Origin: an uncultured bacterium
GTDB taxonomy: Bacteria; Bacillota; Clostridia; Lachnospirales; Lachnospiraceae
Assembly (NCBI GenBank): GCA_947243845.1
Contig: CAMXIF010000002.1
Coordinates: forward strand, 1-64,000
DNA length: 64,000 bases
Reading direction: 5' to 3'
Made by a program: the position numbers and the translations under genes. Under the pieces are notes generated by a model. That model was not told the origin of the DNA, did not search any database, and worked only from the letters and a program-made list of their open reading frames with translations. Below are positions 63,530 to 64,000 of the stretch, piece by piece. Numbering within the stretch: the stretch's first letter is position 1; each line of letters begins with the position of its first letter.

Positions 63530-63656
63530 AAAGCGTTGTATTTTCAATAAGCAGACACTCTGAAGCCTCCGGTACTTAGCGAGGTATTTTCGAGCTTAGT
63601 ACCGCTGCGAGCTGAAAGTAGCGCGAGCGTGCCTGTGTTTGAAAATACAACGCTTT
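63530..63656. repeat. Long inverted repeat with 18-base perfect arms
   Basis: The arms 63530-63547 and 63639-63656 (AAAGCGTTGTATTTTCAA and its complement) enclose 91 bases that contain a shorter imperfect stem (CGGTACT with AGTACCG). The whole can fold as one long hairpin of 127 bases, as expected for a small palindromic mobile or REP-like element. A 15/16 match to one arm lies at 3191-3206. Confidence 0.6.
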
Positions 63657-63660
63657 CTAT

Positions 63661-63705
63661 CCAATACCTATCTAATACCTCTCCAATACCTCTCCCAATA
63701 CCAAC
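63661..63705. repeat. Short tandem repeats
   Basis: Four imperfect units of 11-12 bases: CCAATACCTAT, CTAATACCTCT, CCAATACCTCTC, CCAATACCAAC. They directly follow the long inverted repeat. Confidence 0.5.
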
Positions 63706-63844
63706 CCACTATCTATTCCCATCCACTACCTGCATATCACCTCACCATACATATACACTATCCAACATTCGCAATCCGCAATCCACACTTCTTGCTCATG
63801 TAGAATATTCGTCAAGTATCTACACAAATTCATGCGAGCATAAT

Positions 63845-64000
63845 CTATGCATATACATTCCTCACTATTTTATCACAATACTCTCCCACTGTGTCAAAAT
63901 TTATCTCCCTGCAGTTCTCACTATACTTCCGGCACACTTCCGGATGTTCCCACAAATCCCTGATATGCTCCGTCAGTTCCTCGACATCGCCCCCTCGGAA
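63845..64000 (-). CDS. C-terminal end of a glycosyltransferase (partial)
   Basis: A 51-codon open frame runs off the right edge and ends at TAG 63845-63847. It begins FRGGDVEELTEHIRDLWEHP and ends FDTVGEYCDKIVRN, the pattern of the last helix of GT4 glycosyltransferases (a small loop, then a helical segment that closes over the donor domain). The start and the donor motif lie outside the window. Confidence 0.65.
   Translation of the reverse strand, partial: FRGGDVEELTEHIRDLWEHPEVCRKYSENCREINFDTVGEYCDKIVRNVYA

Larger units (their letters stand above)
63353..63844. other. Intergenic stretch with inverted and tandem repeats
   Basis: No gene is supported in these 492 bases. They contain the inverted repeat 63530-63656 and, at 63661-63705, four imperfect direct repeats of 11-12 bases (consensus CCAATACCTCT). 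The right part is AT-rich with no strong promoter recognised for the radical SAM gene. Confidence 0.5.

Noticed and set aside
63661-63705. CRISPR-like array
   Set aside because: Units are only 11-12 bases, contiguous and imperfect, with no spacers and no cas genes.

Overview
The window is almost entirely one surface-polysaccharide (capsule or exopolysaccharide) biosynthesis locus of a Gram-positive, Clostridia-type bacterium, most likely a Lachnospiraceae member. That placement is inferred from the low to moderate GC content, the strong AGGAGG-type ribosome sites, the PglK-like ABC flippases and the style of the gene set; no taxonomic marker gene is present. Every supported protein gene lies on the minus strand, so transcription runs from high to low coordinates. 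No tRNA, rRNA, CRISPR array, transposase or integrase was seen.

In transcription order: a glycosyltransferase enters from the right edge (63845-64000), followed by an intergenic stretch with a large inverted repeat. Next comes an assembly block (51.8-63.4 kb) with a radical SAM protein, GT4, GT-D and GT2 glycosyltransferases, a serine-acetyltransferase-like enzyme, a PglK-like flippase, a polytopic membrane protein and a DUF2304/GT2 pair. From 43.2 to 51.7 kb lies a near-complete Wbp-type pathway (WbpI, WbpB, WbpD, WbpE, WbpG, HisH, HisF, AsnB-like). It should make a UDP-2,3-diamino-uronic acid carrying an acetamidino group. A hairpin-rich stretch with a 33-codon ORF sits between wbpG and hisH. 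From 36.5 to 41.8 kb a CMP-sugar synthetase, a KdsC-like phosphatase, a DRE-TIM aldolase and a GT-B transferase suggest an unconventional ulosonic acid. Between them a NodZ-like transferase is split by a 10-G tract.

From 29 to 35.4 kb are a GT11 fucosyltransferase, a second flippase, DegT-type aminotransferases, a methyltransferase and WbqC. From 20 to 28.6 kb is an unassigned sugar pathway: two SDRs, a TIM-barrel isomerase, a class IV aminotransferase, a thiamine-diphosphate enzyme, a HAD-SIS fusion and a NeuB-like synthase without its SAF domain. From 11.5 to 20 kb are seven genes, five of whose products carry the same type of small Rossmann-like module (WGxG or YGxx) fused to different catalytic parts. 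Two of these are tandem ParB/sulfiredoxin-like paralogs.

Between 7.8 and 11.5 kb a self-contained unit interrupts the glycan genes. It has its own promoter, an upstream hairpin, three genes (a two-TM protein, a phosphoribosyltransferase-like protein and an unknown) and a strong terminator. It has no visible link to sugar chemistry and is the best candidate for an undescribed system, perhaps defensive. After it comes the CDP-3,6-dideoxyhexose set (RfbF, a divergent RfbF-like paralog, RfbH, RfbG). At the left edge is a STAND/NB-ARC-type NTPase with TPR repeats, which also looks like a conflict or signalling protein.

Base composition looks mosaic by eye: AT-rich from about 7.9 to 31 kb, richer in GC from about 39.7 kb to 63 kb. 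Two long G tracts (9 and 10) inside glycan genes suggest phase variation.
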